A stretch of DNA of 64,000 bases. It comes from SG8-41 sp036555615 (lineage in GTDB: Bacteria; Pseudomonadota; Gammaproteobacteria; Burkholderiales; SG8-41). The notes beneath the pieces are model-generated. The model did no database searches. It saw only the letters and a program-made list of their open reading frames with translations, and was not told the origin of the DNA. Each line of letters begins with the position of its first letter. The first letter of the stretch is position 1. Positions 16,283-25,184 of the stretch are shown in pieces. The stretch spans positions 16,649-80,648 of the forward strand of contig DATBKZ010000098.1 in the NCBI GenBank assembly GCA_036555615.1, read 5' to 3'. A program made the translations under genes and the position numbers.

Positions 16283-18571
16283 GTGGATACGCATGGATCG
16301 CATCATGGCGGGAGGGTCGAGGACCTGCGCCTCGTGACGGGCGCCGGCAAGTACGCCTCCGACTGGAGCCTGCCGGGCCAGCTGTATGCCGCATTCGTCC
16401 GCTCGGACCGGGCCCACGCCGAGATCGTATCGGTCAACACAGGCAAGGCGGCGCGGCATCCGGGGGTAAAGCGCGTCTATACGGGCGAGGACGCGATCGC
16501 CGCCGGTTACACCAAGTATTTTGTGGTCGTGAGCTATCCCGGGCGGGGCGGCAAGCACATCATCAAGCCGCCGCGGCCGGTGCTGGCCGCGCGCAAGGTG
16601 CGGCACGTCGGGGACGCGGTGGCGATGGTGGTCGCCGAGACACCGCTCGCGGCGCAGGATGCCGCGGAGCTGGTGGATGTCGAATATCGCGATCTGCCTG
16701 CCGTTGTCGCCGCCGAGGCGGCGCTCGCGCCCGGCGCGCCGCAATTGCACGAAGAGGCCCCGGGCAATCTCGCCTTCGACTACGAGGCGGGCAACGACGA
16801 AGCGGTGAAGGAGGCGTTCGCCCGGGCCGCGCACGTGACGCGGTTGAAGCTCGAAGTGAGCCGCGTTGCGCCGAGCCCGATGGAGCTGCGCGGCTGCACC
16901 GTGCGCTACGACGCGCAGGACGGGACCTACCACGTCCACGTCTGCATCCAGGGCATCAACATGATGCGCAAGCAGCTCGCCGCGATCACCGACGTGCCGG
17001 AGGACAAGCTCGTCGTGCACGCGCGGGATATCGGCGGCAGCTTCGGCCAGAGGAGCGCGGCCTACCCAGAATACTGCATGCAGATGCTGGCGGCGAAGGA
17101 GCTTGGCCGCCCGGTGCGGTGGATCTCCACGCGCGCGGAAGGCTTCATGAGCGATACCCACGGGCGCGCCAACACCGTCACGGGCGAGCTCGCGCTCGAC
17201 GGCGACGGCAAGTTTCTCGCGCTGAGGCTCGACTGGATCGCCGACATGGGGGGCTATCTCTCGGCGACCGGCTCCGCGAGCCACACGCGCAACCCCGCCA
17301 CCTGCATGACCGGCGTCTACCGCATCCCGGCGCTCTACGGGCGCTTCCGCCTGGCGTTCACCAATACCGTGCCGGTCGCGGCCTATCGCGGCGCCGGCCG
17401 CCCCGACATGGCCTACGTGATGGAGCGCCTGGTGAGCCAGGCCGCGGCGGAATTGAAGATCGACCCGGCGGAGCTGCGGCGCCGCAACTTCATCCCGAAG
17501 GAGGCATTCCCCTACAAGACGCCGACCGGCTCGACCTACGAGCCGACCGATCTGCACGGGGTCCTGGAGCGGGCGCTGAGGTTTGCCGACTGGAAGGGAT
17601 TCCCGGCGCGCCGCCGCAAGTCCGAGCAGGCGGGGCGGCTCCGCGGCCTCGGCATCGCGACCGTCATCGAGAATACGGGCGCGGGCTTGTTTCCCAAGGA
17701 CCAGGTCGAGATCGAGGCGACCACCGCGGGTGAGATCAACGTTTTTTCGGTGTCGCAGTCGCAAGGACAGGGGCACGAGACGACGTTCGGCATGATCGTG
17801 GCGGATGCTCTCGGTCTCCCGCTCGAGCGGGTTCACATCCGGCAGGGCGTCAAGCCGCTCATCGGCAATCACACCGGCGGCTCGCGCTCGACCGCGGGCG
17901 CCGGCAGCGCGTGCAAGCTTGCGGCGCTGAAGCTGATCGAGCAGGCGCGCTCGGCTGCCGCGGAGCAGCTCGAGGTCGAGCCGTCGCAGGTCGAGTACGC
18001 GAAGGGCGTCTTCCAGGTGCGCGGGGCGAGGAAAAAAATCGGGCTCTTCGAGCTCGCCGCCAGGAAGCCGATCGACGTGTTGGCGGAAGGCAGCTTCGGC
18101 TCGACTTTCCCCAACGGCTGCCACATTACCGAGGTGGAGATCGACCCGGCCACCGGCACCTCGCGCATCGTCGCCTACAATGCGGTCGATGACTGCGGCA
18201 ACGTCATCAATCACATGATCGTCGAGGGCCAGGTGCACGGCGCCGTGACACAGGGCGCCGGCCAGATCTTCGGCGAGCAGGTCGTCTACGACCGCCAGAC
18301 CGGGCAGCTCCTCAGCGGCAGCTTCATGGACTACTGCATGCCCCGCGCCGGCCTGGTGCCGGCGATCCAGGTGCAGGACTACCCGGTGCCGAGCGTCAAC
18401 AACGCGCTCGGCGTGAAAGGCGTGGGCGAGTCGGGATGCACCGCCTCGATACCGTCGCTCGCGAACGCGGTCCTCGACGCCGTGCGGCCGCTCGGCGTCG
18501 GGCACCTCGACATGCCGATGACGCCGGCGAAGCTCTGGCATGCCATTCATTCAGCGAAGAAGACAGCATGA
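16283..18571 (+). CDS. Molybdenum hydroxylase large subunit, form II CoxL-like (copy 1)
   Basis: Molybdopterin-binding subunit of a xanthine dehydrogenase/CO dehydrogenase-family hydroxylase, 762 residues. It has an N-terminal a/b hammerhead domain (GRVEDLRLVTGAGKY) and molybdopterin-binding domains. The active-site loop AAYRGAGRP is the form II type rather than the AYXCSFR of true aerobic CO dehydrogenase. The catalytic glutamate lies in GVKGVGESGC. The GTG start follows GGAAGG (16270-16275). It overlaps the next gene by 4 bp. The oxidised substrate is unknown; an N-heterocycle, aldehyde or aromatic acyl compound is possible. Confidence 0.92.
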   Translation: MDTHGSHHGGRVEDLRLVTGAGKYASDWSLPGQLYAAFVRSDRAHAEIVSVNTGKAARHPGVKRVYTGEDAIAAGYTKYFVVVSYPGRGGKHIIKPPRPVLAARKVRHVGDAVAMVVAETPLAAQDAAELVDVEYRDLPAVVAAEAALAPGAPQLHEEAPGNLAFDYEAGNDEAVKEAFARAAHVTRLKLEVSRVAPSPMELRGCTVRYDAQDGTYHVHVCIQGINMMRKQLAAITDVPEDKLVVHARDIGGSFGQRSAAYPEYCMQMLAAKELGRPVRWISTRAEGFMSDTHGRANTVTGELALDGDGKFLALRLDWIADMGGYLSATGSASHTRNPATCMTGVYRIPALYGRFRLAFTNTVPVAAYRGAGRPDMAYVMERLVSQAAAELKIDPAELRRRNFIPKEAFPYKTPTGSTYEPTDLHGVLERALRFADWKGFPARRRKSEQAGRLRGLGIATVIENTGAGLFPKDQVEIEATTAGEINVFSVSQSQGQGHETTFGMIVADALGLPLERVHIRQGVKPLIGNHTGGSRSTAGAGSACKLAALKLIEQARSAAAEQLEVEPSQVEYAKGVFQVRGARKKIGLFELAARKPIDVLAEGSFGSTFPNGCHITEVEIDPATGTSRIVAYNAVDDCGNVINHMIVEGQVHGAVTQGAGQIFGEQVVYDRQTGQLLSGSFMDYCMPRAGLVPAIQVQDYPVPSVNNALGVKGVGESGCTASIPSLANAVLDAVRPLGVGHLDMPMTPAKLWHAIHSAKKTA

Positions 18572-20880
18572 AGCACGATCACCATGATCCCGTCGGGCGG
18601 GTCGAGGACGCGCGCCTCGTGACCGGCGCCGGCACGTTTGCGGCCGACTGGAGCCTGCCGGGGCAGCTCCATGGCTACTTCGTCCGTTCGGATCGGGCGC
18701 ACGCCGAGATCGTCGCGGTCAACACCCAGCGGGCGCTCAGGCATGCCGGAGTGAATGCGGTAATCACCGGAGCCGATGCCGTCGGTGCGGGCTATGTCAA
18801 GCCGATGCACACGCTCACCTTCCCCGGCAAGGGCGGCATGCAGACGCGTGCGCCCGAGCGGCCGGTGCTGGCGCACCGGGGCGTGCATTTCGTGGGCGAG
18901 GCGGTTGCGCTCGTCGTGGCCGATACGGTCGAGGCTGCGCAGGACGCGGCCGAGCTCGTGGAGATTCAGTACCGCGACCTTCCCGCCGCCGTCTCCCCGG
19001 AGGAGGCGCTCGCGCCGGGCGCGCCGCAGCTGCACGGCGATGTGCCGGGCAATCTCGCGCTGGAGGTGGAAGTCGGCGATGCTGCGGCCGTCGAAGCCGC
19101 GTTGTCCCGGGCGGCGCATGTGACGCGGCTCAAAGTGGAAGTGACGCGCGTCGCGCCGAACCCGATGGAGCCGCGCGCGTATATCGCGGCCTACGATCCG
19201 CGCACCGACAGCTATACGCTCCACGTCTGCTGCCAGGGCATCACCACGCTGCGCCGCCACCTCTCCGCCTACACCGGTGTGCCCGAGGACAAGCTGCATT
19301 TCGAAGTGGGCGACGTCGGCGGCGGCTTCGGCCAGCGCACGCCGGCATACCCGGAGCATGGCGCGCTGATGCTCGCGGCGAAGCAGACCGGACGCCCGGT
19401 CAGATGGGTATCGACGCGCTCCGAGGGCATCGCGTGCGATACGCACGGGCGGGCGAATATTATCAACGGCGCGCTCGCGCTCGACCGCGATGGGCGCTTT
19501 CTCGCAATGCGGCTCGACTGGGTGAACGACATGGGGGCCTACCTGTCGCCGGCATCGATGGGCCACATCCGCAACACCACGACCTGCATGACCGGCGTCT
19601 ACCGCATCCCCGCGCTCTACGCCACGTACCGGGTTGCGCTCACGAACACCAACCCGGTGTCCTCGTACCGCGGTGCCGGGCGCCCCGACATCGCGTATAC
19701 CGTCGAGCGCCTGGTGAGCCAGGCGGCAGCCGAGCTGAAGCTGGACGCCGCGGAGCTGCGCCGGCGCAATTTCATACCGCGCGACGCTTTCCCGTACAAG
19801 ACCCCGACCGGCTCCACCTACGAGAGCGCCGACCTGCCGGGGCTGCTCGAAAAGGCGCTGAAGCTCGCGGACTGGAAAGGCTACGCGAAGCGCCGCGCCC
19901 GGAGCGAGAAGGCGGGGAAGCTGCGCGGCATCGGCATCGCGACGGTGATCGAGAACACGGGGGCGGGCCAGGCCGCGAAGGACGAGGTCGAGGTCGAGCT
20001 CGATGCCGCGGGCAATGTCACCGTCTACACGATGGCGAAATCGCAGGGACACGGGCACGAGACCACCTTCGCCACGATCGTGGCGGACGCGCTCGGCGTG
20101 CCGCTCGAGCGCGTGCGGCTGAAGCAGTGCGCGCCGGATCGGCAGCACCGGCTGCAGGGCAACCATACCGGCGGCTCGCGCAGCACGGTAGGCGCCGGCA
20201 GCGTGTGCCATCTCGCGGCGCAGAAGCTGATCGAGCACGGGCGCGCGCTGGCGGCGCTTGACCTCGGGGTCGAGCCCTCGCAGGTCGAGTACGCCAGGGG
20301 TATCTACCGCTCGACGGAATCGAAGCGCACCCTGAAGCTCGGCGATATCGCAGGATCGAAGCCGGTTTCAGTGGTCGCCGAGGGCAAATTCGGCTCGACC
20401 TTTCCCAACGGCTGCCACATCGCCGAAGTCGAGATCGACCCGGGCACCGGCGCGACCGAGATCGCGTCCTATGCGGCGGTGGACGACATCGGCACGGTGA
20501 TCAACCACGCGGTCGTCGAGGGCCAGCTCCACGGGGGCGTGGCGATGGGGGCGGGGCAGGTGCTGGGCGAGAAAGTGGTTTACGATCGCGGCTCGGGGCA
20601 GCTGCTGAGCGGCAGCTTCATGGATTACTACATGCCGCGCGCGGGGCTGGTGCCGGCGGTCCGCGGGGCGGAGCATCCGACGGCGAGCAAGGTGAGCCCG
20701 CTTGGCGTCAAGGGCGTGGGCGAATCCGGCTGCACCGGCTCGCTGCCCGCGGTCGCCAACGCGGTCATGGATGCTCTCGCGCCGCTCGGCATCGCGCACA
20801 TCGACATGCCACTGACGCCGTCGAAGATCTGGCATGCCATGCAGGACGCACGGAAAGGGGGAAGCGGATGTACTCACTAA
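18568..20880 (+). CDS. Molybdenum hydroxylase large subunit, form II CoxL-like (copy 2)
   Basis: A 770-residue tandem paralogue of copy 1, clearly homologous along its whole length. Its active-site loop is SSYRGAGRPD and the catalytic Glu lies in GVKGVGESGCTG. Near the cofactor it has LKQCAPDRQHRLQGNHTGG where copy 1 has IRQGVKPLIGNHTGG, a few residues longer and with an added Cys. ATG 18568 overlaps the copy 1 stop (ATGA); the frame extends further upstream inside copy 1 but that is a shadow. Its stop overlaps the FAD-subunit gene by 13 bp. One M and one S subunit must serve both copies, or one copy is specialised. Confidence 0.92.
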   Translation: MKHDHHDPVGRVEDARLVTGAGTFAADWSLPGQLHGYFVRSDRAHAEIVAVNTQRALRHAGVNAVITGADAVGAGYVKPMHTLTFPGKGGMQTRAPERPVLAHRGVHFVGEAVALVVADTVEAAQDAAELVEIQYRDLPAAVSPEEALAPGAPQLHGDVPGNLALEVEVGDAAAVEAALSRAAHVTRLKVEVTRVAPNPMEPRAYIAAYDPRTDSYTLHVCCQGITTLRRHLSAYTGVPEDKLHFEVGDVGGGFGQRTPAYPEHGALMLAAKQTGRPVRWVSTRSEGIACDTHGRANIINGALALDRDGRFLAMRLDWVNDMGAYLSPASMGHIRNTTTCMTGVYRIPALYATYRVALTNTNPVSSYRGAGRPDIAYTVERLVSQAAAELKLDAAELRRRNFIPRDAFPYKTPTGSTYESADLPGLLEKALKLADWKGYAKRRARSEKAGKLRGIGIATVIENTGAGQAAKDEVEVELDAAGNVTVYTMAKSQGHGHETTFATIVADALGVPLERVRLKQCAPDRQHRLQGNHTGGSRSTVGAGSVCHLAAQKLIEHGRALAALDLGVEPSQVEYARGIYRSTESKRTLKLGDIAGSKPVSVVAEGKFGSTFPNGCHIAEVEIDPGTGATEIASYAAVDDIGTVINHAVVEGQLHGGVAMGAGQVLGEKVVYDRGSGQLLSGSFMDYYMPRAGLVPAVRGAEHPTASKVSPLGVKGVGESGCTGSLPAVANAVMDALAPLGIAHIDMPLTPSKIWHAMQDARKGGSGCTH

Positions 20881-21671
20881 GTTACGTCAAGCCGAAGTCG
20901 CTCAAGGAAGCGGCGGCATTTCTCGCGAAGAACCCGGAGGCGAAGCTGCTGGCAGGCGGCATGACGCTGATCCCGACGCTGAAGCAGCGCCTCGCCCGGC
21001 CCACGCACGTCGTCGACATCGGGGGCCTCGCCGAGTTGCGCGGCATCGCGGCGAAGGGCGGCAAGCTCGTGATCGGCGCGGGGGCGAAGCACCACGACGT
21101 CGCCACGTCGGCGGTCGTTAAGAAGGCGATTCCTGCGCTCGCGGGTCTGGCCGCCGAGATCGGCGATCCGCAGGTTCGCAACCGCGGCACGATCGGCGGC
21201 TCCCTGGCGAACAACGATCCCGCGGCCGACTATCCCGCCGCGGCACTCGGCCTCGGCGCGACGGTGGTCACGGCCAAGCGCCCGATCGCCGCGGACGATT
21301 TCTTCCAGGGGCTGTTCGCGACCGCGTTGGAGGTGAGCGAAGTCATCCTGCGCGTGGAGTTTCCGCTGCCGAAGCGGGCGGCCTACTGCAAGTTCCACCA
21401 TCCTGCCTCGGGCTACGCGATGGCGGGCGTGTTCGTCGCGCAGACCGCGGGCGGCGTGCGCGTGGCGGTCACCGGCGCGGGACCGGGCGTGTTCCGCTGG
21501 ACCGCAGCGGAAGACGCGCTTGCCAAGGCCTTCAAGCCGGCCGCGCTAGAGGGGCTTGCGCTCGACGCGAGCGGCCTCAACAACGACATCCACGCCGACC
21601 GCGAGTATCGCGCCAACCTGGTGCGGGTGATGGCGACGAGGGCTGTTGCCAAGCTCAGCGGAAGGAAATAG
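20868..21671 (+). CDS. Molybdenum hydroxylase FAD-binding medium subunit (CoxM-like)
   Basis: Electron-transfer subunit of 267 residues. The two FAD pyrophosphate motifs are LLAGGMTLIPTLKQR and TIGGSLANNDPAADYPAA. The C-terminal CO_deh_flav_C domain follows (YCKFHHPASGYAMAGV). AAAGGGGGA lies at good distance before ATG 20868, which is inside the end of the large-subunit gene, so translation is coupled. FAD passes electrons from the 2Fe-2S subunit to an acceptor. Confidence 0.93.
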   Translation: MYSLSYVKPKSLKEAAAFLAKNPEAKLLAGGMTLIPTLKQRLARPTHVVDIGGLAELRGIAAKGGKLVIGAGAKHHDVATSAVVKKAIPALAGLAAEIGDPQVRNRGTIGGSLANNDPAADYPAAALGLGATVVTAKRPIAADDFFQGLFATALEVSEVILRVEFPLPKRAAYCKFHHPASGYAMAGVFVAQTAGGVRVAVTGAGPGVFRWTAAEDALAKAFKPAALEGLALDASGLNNDIHADREYRANLVRVMATRAVAKLSGRK

Positions 21672-21767
21672 CCGCGGATTTGACGTCGCGGGGAACGCAG
21701 GCGAAGCTCGCCTCACGCGAAACCAGTCACGATGAACGAGCAACCAGTCACTTATCTGGAAGAAACC

Positions 21768-22244
21768 ATGGCCAAGGTCACCATCAAGGTAAACGGCAAG
21801 AACCAGACGCGCACGGTCGAGGACCGCATGCTGCTCGTGGACTTCCTGCGCGATGAGCTCCGCCTCACCGGCACGCATATCGGCTGCGACACCAGCCAGT
21901 GCGGCTGCTGCACCGTCCATGTCGACGGCCGGGCGGTGAAGTCGTGCACGATGCTCGCGGCGCAGGCAAACGGCGCGAGCGTCCTGACGATCGAGGGCAT
22001 GGCCAAGGGCGGCAAGCTCCACCCGATCCAGCGCGCCTTCTCCGAATGCCACGGGTTGCAGTGCGGCTTCTGCACGCCGGGCATGATCATGGCGACGGCC
22101 GGGCTCCTGAAGGACAACCCCAGTCCGACCGACGAGGAGATCTACAAGGGGCTCGAGGGGAACCTGTGCCGCTGCACCGGCTACATCAACATCGTCAAGG
22201 CCGTGAAGATGAGCGCAAAGCTCCTGCGCGGCAAGAAGCACTGA
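21768..22244 (+). CDS. Molybdenum hydroxylase 2Fe-2S small subunit (CoxS-like)
   Basis: A 158-residue ferredoxin-like subunit. The plant-type cluster is GCDTSQCGCCTVHVDG with a later Cys in KSCTML. The second cluster is CGFCTPGMIM followed by NLCRCTGY. An in-frame ATG at 21732 would add 12 residues without a ribosome site. ATG 21768 is preceded by GGAAGAAACC and gives the standard N-terminus AKVTIKVNG. It closes the L-L-M-S operon. Confidence 0.94.
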   Translation: MAKVTIKVNGKNQTRTVEDRMLLVDFLRDELRLTGTHIGCDTSQCGCCTVHVDGRAVKSCTMLAAQANGASVLTIEGMAKGGKLHPIQRAFSECHGLQCGFCTPGMIMATAGLLKDNPSPTDEEIYKGLEGNLCRCTGYINIVKAVKMSAKLLRGKKH

Positions 22245-22257
22245 GCGCACGGCTGGG

Positions 22258-23517
22258 ATGGCCCCTCCGCGGGAACCCGCCACGGCAGCAGGCAATGCCG
22301 GCAGATACTCGCTGGTCACGTGGGCGGTGTTGAGCCTCGTCATCGCCGGTCTTTATTTTTCCTTCAGCATCAGCTACGGCGGTACCGGCATCTTCCTGCA
22401 GGCCGGAGACTGCATGCTGCGGGGAGAGCCGCTGTCGAAGTGCTCTCTCGGCTACGCGTATCCGCCGTTTTTCGCCCTGTTCATGGTGCCCCTCTCGCTC
22501 CTGCCCTACTGGGCGGGAAATCTCGCCTGGTATGCGGTTCTGATCGCATCGACCTACGGCTGCTTCTGGATCTGCGAAACGCTGACGATCAAGGCCTTCG
22601 GCCTGACGCAGCGGGAGCTGTTCTGGGTGCGGCTCTTCACCGTCATCCTGAGCTTGAAATTCGTGCTTGCCGTGATCGGGAACCAGGCCTATGACGGCTT
22701 CGTCTTCTTCTTCCTCCTCGTCGGCCTGTACGGATTGTCCGAGAACCGGACGTTCCTCAGCGCGTTCGGCCTGGCCGTGGCCGCCGCGCTCAAGGCGACT
22801 CCGCTCCTGATGCTTCTGTACCCCCTCCTGCTGCGGAAATGGGGGCTCTTCGCGCTGGGCGCGGCGCTGTGCGTGGGCCTTTCCTTCCTCCCGGATCTGC
22901 TGTTTGCGCCGAATGATCCGAACGCGGGCTACTTACGAACCTGGTTGGTGGAGGTTGCGGGCGGCGGGCTCCTCGGGTCGCGCCCCGCGGAAGGCTACGA
23001 AATATTCTTTCAGGGCTCGACGTATTTCAATCAGTCCCTCAAGGCCTCGATATACCGCCTGGTGGATCCACGCAACGTGCCGTGGCGGGATCTCTCCGCA
23101 AACGCGCAGGCCATCCTCTACGTTGTCTACGCGGTCTACTGCCTGGCGGCGCTCGCGATCGTCCTGCGAGCGCAGAAGATGGAAGGCGCCCACCTGTGGG
23201 CGGGGTCGGTCGTCGTCATCAGCATGCTGATGCTCTCGCCGATATCCAGCAAGTCCCATTTCGTCGTCCTGCTGCTGCCGCACATGGTGATCACCGCGTA
23301 CCTGCTGAAGCACCGCGAGCTGTGGACCACCGCCGTTCCGCTCGTGTGCGCAAGCTTTCTCCTGAACGTGCTCGCCTCACGCGGGCCGATGGGCCGCGCC
23401 CTGTCCGTCAAGGCAATGACCCTGGGCAGCATCACGATTGCCACCTTGCTGTTGCTGGTGGTCGTGGCGGTGATCGTCGTCCGCAGGCGCGGGCAGCCGC
23501 GACCCGCCGCGGCTTGA
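22258..23517 (+). CDS. GT87/DUF2029-like polytopic membrane protein
   Basis: 419 residues with about ten hydrophobic helices, typical of GT-C-fold glycosyltransferases related to polyprenyl-phosphate-mannose-dependent enzymes. Family-like features are ISYGGTGIFLQAGDCMLRG in the first periplasmic loop, the GYAYPPFFALFMVPLSLLP segment, and KATPLLMLLYPLLLRKW. The assignment is from architecture, and catalytic residues cannot be fixed. It starts 13 bp after the 2Fe-2S subunit gene but has no obvious link to it. Conceivably it uses the same transcript. The next gene is convergent. Confidence 0.7.
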   Translation: MAPPREPATAAGNAGRYSLVTWAVLSLVIAGLYFSFSISYGGTGIFLQAGDCMLRGEPLSKCSLGYAYPPFFALFMVPLSLLPYWAGNLAWYAVLIASTYGCFWICETLTIKAFGLTQRELFWVRLFTVILSLKFVLAVIGNQAYDGFVFFFLLVGLYGLSENRTFLSAFGLAVAAALKATPLLMLLYPLLLRKWGLFALGAALCVGLSFLPDLLFAPNDPNAGYLRTWLVEVAGGGLLGSRPAEGYEIFFQGSTYFNQSLKASIYRLVDPRNVPWRDLSANAQAILYVVYAVYCLAALAIVLRAQKMEGAHLWAGSVVVISMLMLSPISSKSHFVVLLLPHMVITAYLLKHRELWTTAVPLVCASFLLNVLASRGPMGRALSVKAMTLGSITIATLLLLVVVAVIVVRRRGQPRPAAA

Positions 23518-23539
23518 AGCCCGTGCGCGCGACCGGCGT

Positions 23540-23938
23540 CTAGACGTCCTCGTCCGCGGAGCGGAACCGCGCCGCGCTGAAGTCCACGGCGAGGGCCGCC
23601 ACTGCGAGCACGAGTATCGCGCCGGTCACCGTGAGAATCTGGTCGTTCGACAGGTCCTTGATGTCGATGGTGAGCATGCGCGTCAGAGCCGTGATCGCGA
23701 CGTAGAGCAGGAAGCGCACCGGCAGGCGGTGGGTCCTGAAGTAGATGCCCACCATCGCGCCGATCTCGAGATAGATGAACAGCAGCAGGATATCGTGGAG
23801 CTTGGCGTAGCCCTGCTGCATGGTCTCCAGATAGAAATGAGCGGCCGACCACACCACCGTGCCGCCGATCACGAACAGCGCGAGCAGGTGGAACCCCTTG
23901 ACCAGGACACCGCCGAATGCCTCGATCTTGTCGATCAT
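23540..23938 (-). CDS. PsiE-family phosphate-starvation-inducible membrane protein
   Basis: 132 residues with four predicted membrane helices. Family-like segments are FHLLALFVIGGTVVWSA, HDILLLFIYLEIGAMVGIYF, LPVRFLLYVAITALTRMLTID and the hydrophobic tail ILTVTGAILVLAVAALAV. The function of PsiE is not established. GGGAGGAACGG precedes the ATG at 23938. The ATGA overlap with the upstream zinc-ribbon ORF implies a two-gene unit. No Pho box was identified. Confidence 0.82.
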   Translation of the reverse strand: MIDKIEAFGGVLVKGFHLLALFVIGGTVVWSAAHFYLETMQQGYAKLHDILLLFIYLEIGAMVGIYFRTHRLPVRFLLYVAITALTRMLTIDIKDLSNDQILTVTGAILVLAVAALAVDFSAARFRSADEDV

Positions 23939-24090
23939 GACCGTTCCTCCCCGTGAACATGATGCGCGCGGCGCGGTTTCCCCTCAGAGCGCTTCGGCTC
24001 ACGCGGCTGCCTTGCGCCGCAGCGCGGGCAGAATACGTCCTTCTTCCCGAGCGGCTGGCCGCATTCGTAGCATCTCCGCAGGAGCGGCAT
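23935..24090 (-). CDS. 51-residue zinc-ribbon protein
   Basis: Very small protein with two CxxC knuckles (RRCYECGQPL and VFCPRCGARQ) forming a zinc-ribbon, followed by a basic, His-containing tail (EPKRSEGKPRRAHHVHGEERS). The ATG at 24090 has GGAG at suitable distance, and its stop overlaps the psiE-like start by 4 bp. A longer in-frame start exists but has no ribbon-like homology. Possibly a redox or zinc-responsive partner of the membrane protein; its function is unknown. Confidence 0.65.
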   Translation of the reverse strand: MPLLRRCYECGQPLGKKDVFCPRCGARQPREPKRSEGKPRRAHHVHGEERS

Positions 24091-24251
24091 GAAACAAGTC
24101 TCCGTTCTCCACGATGGCCTGCTTGGCCGCGCCCGTCGCGATGACCCGCCGGCTTGCCAGCGGATGGTAGCGCAGCGCTGGCGCGGTCTCAATGCGGTAA
24201 ACTCGGCTCTCCCCGCTTCGATACCCACAGCTCACTCCGATGAGGAATGAC

Positions 24252-25184
24252 ATGCCCGCAAAGAGCAGGAAAGCGGCGGCTCGCGCCGCGCCCAAGTCGG
24301 CCGCGCCGTCCACGACCCGGAATTACCAGGACATCCTGTACGCCGTGGAGGACCAGGTCGCGTGGGTCACCATCAACCGCCCGCGCGTGTTGAACGCTTT
24401 CCGCGAGCAGACGCTCGACGAGATGATCGACGCGCTCAAGTCCACGCGCGAGGATCCGTCGATCGTGTGCGCGGTGGTGACCGGCGCGGGCGACAGGGCG
24501 TTTTCCGCCGGCGGGGACTTCTTCGCCATGAAGCGGTTGAATTTCTCCAACGCCTGCATGTGGAACGATCGCATGCTGGGGCTTGCGATGACGATCCGCG
24601 GGCTGCCAATCCCGGTGATCGCGATGGTGAACGGCTGGTGCATGGGCGGCGGGCACGAGCTTGCCCTGTGGTGCGATCTCGTGATCGCCTCCGAGAACGC
24701 GGTGCTCGGCCAGACCGGCGCCAAAGTCGGCGCATGTCCCACGGTCGGGGCAACCCAATACATTCCGCGCTTGATCGGCGAGCGCCTTGCGCGTGAGATG
24801 ATCTTCTGCGCGCGCCGCTTCACGGCCAAGGAGGCGGTCGAGGTCGGCCTCATCAACAAATGCGTGCCGCAGAAGGACCTGCGCAAGGAGACGCTCAAGT
24901 GGTGCGAGACCATGAAGGGCCACAGCGCGCTGACGCTGCGCATGACCAAGCGCTCGCTCAATTTCGAATCCGACAATCTCTACGCGTCGTGGCAGCACGG
25001 GATGGAGCTGCTGGCGCACGTATGGGGCTCGGACGAGGCGAAGGAGGGCATGAATGCGTTCCTCGCGGGGCGCCCGCCCGACTTCCAGAAGTTCCGGCTG
25101 CAGGCGAAGCGCGAGCTTGACGGCTACCTGCGCAGCCTGGAAAGAAACCTCAATGAGCCGCCTGCGATGCGCAGGAAGGCGTGA
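24252..25184 (+). CDS. Enoyl-CoA hydratase/isomerase (crotonase superfamily, MenB-like)
   Basis: 310-residue crotonase-fold enzyme acting on CoA thioesters. An Ala/Lys-rich N-terminal extension of about 25 residues precedes the domain. Oxyanion-hole motifs are AFSAGGDFFAM and GWCMGGGHELAL. The LGQTGAKVGACPTVGATQYIPRLIG region resembles dihydroxynaphthoyl-CoA synthase more than classical hydratases. ATG 24252 is preferred over ATG 24240 because GAGGA lies just upstream of it. It overlaps the CoA-transferase gene by 4 bp, so the two are probably successive steps in one acyl-CoA pathway. Confidence 0.88.
   Translation: MPAKSRKAAARAAPKSAAPSTTRNYQDILYAVEDQVAWVTINRPRVLNAFREQTLDEMIDALKSTREDPSIVCAVVTGAGDRAFSAGGDFFAMKRLNFSNACMWNDRMLGLAMTIRGLPIPVIAMVNGWCMGGGHELALWCDLVIASENAVLGQTGAKVGACPTVGATQYIPRLIGERLAREMIFCARRFTAKEAVEVGLINKCVPQKDLRKETLKWCETMKGHSALTLRMTKRSLNFESDNLYASWQHGMELLAHVWGSDEAKEGMNAFLAGRPPDFQKFRLQAKRELDGYLRSLERNLNEPPAMRRKA

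Noticed and set aside
16145..18550. 801-codon open frame on the minus strand
   Set aside because: It is antisense to a molybdenum hydroxylase large subunit with clear motifs. The Arg/His/Ala-rich composition and lack of domains are typical of high-GC shadow frames.
18547..20238. 563-codon open frame on the minus strand
   Set aside because: Antisense to the second large subunit, with no motif and no ribosome site.
16283..22244. Aerobic carbon monoxide dehydrogenase
   Set aside because: The active-site loops are AYRGAGR/SYRGAGR, not AYXCSFR of form I CoxL, so CO oxidation is not supported.
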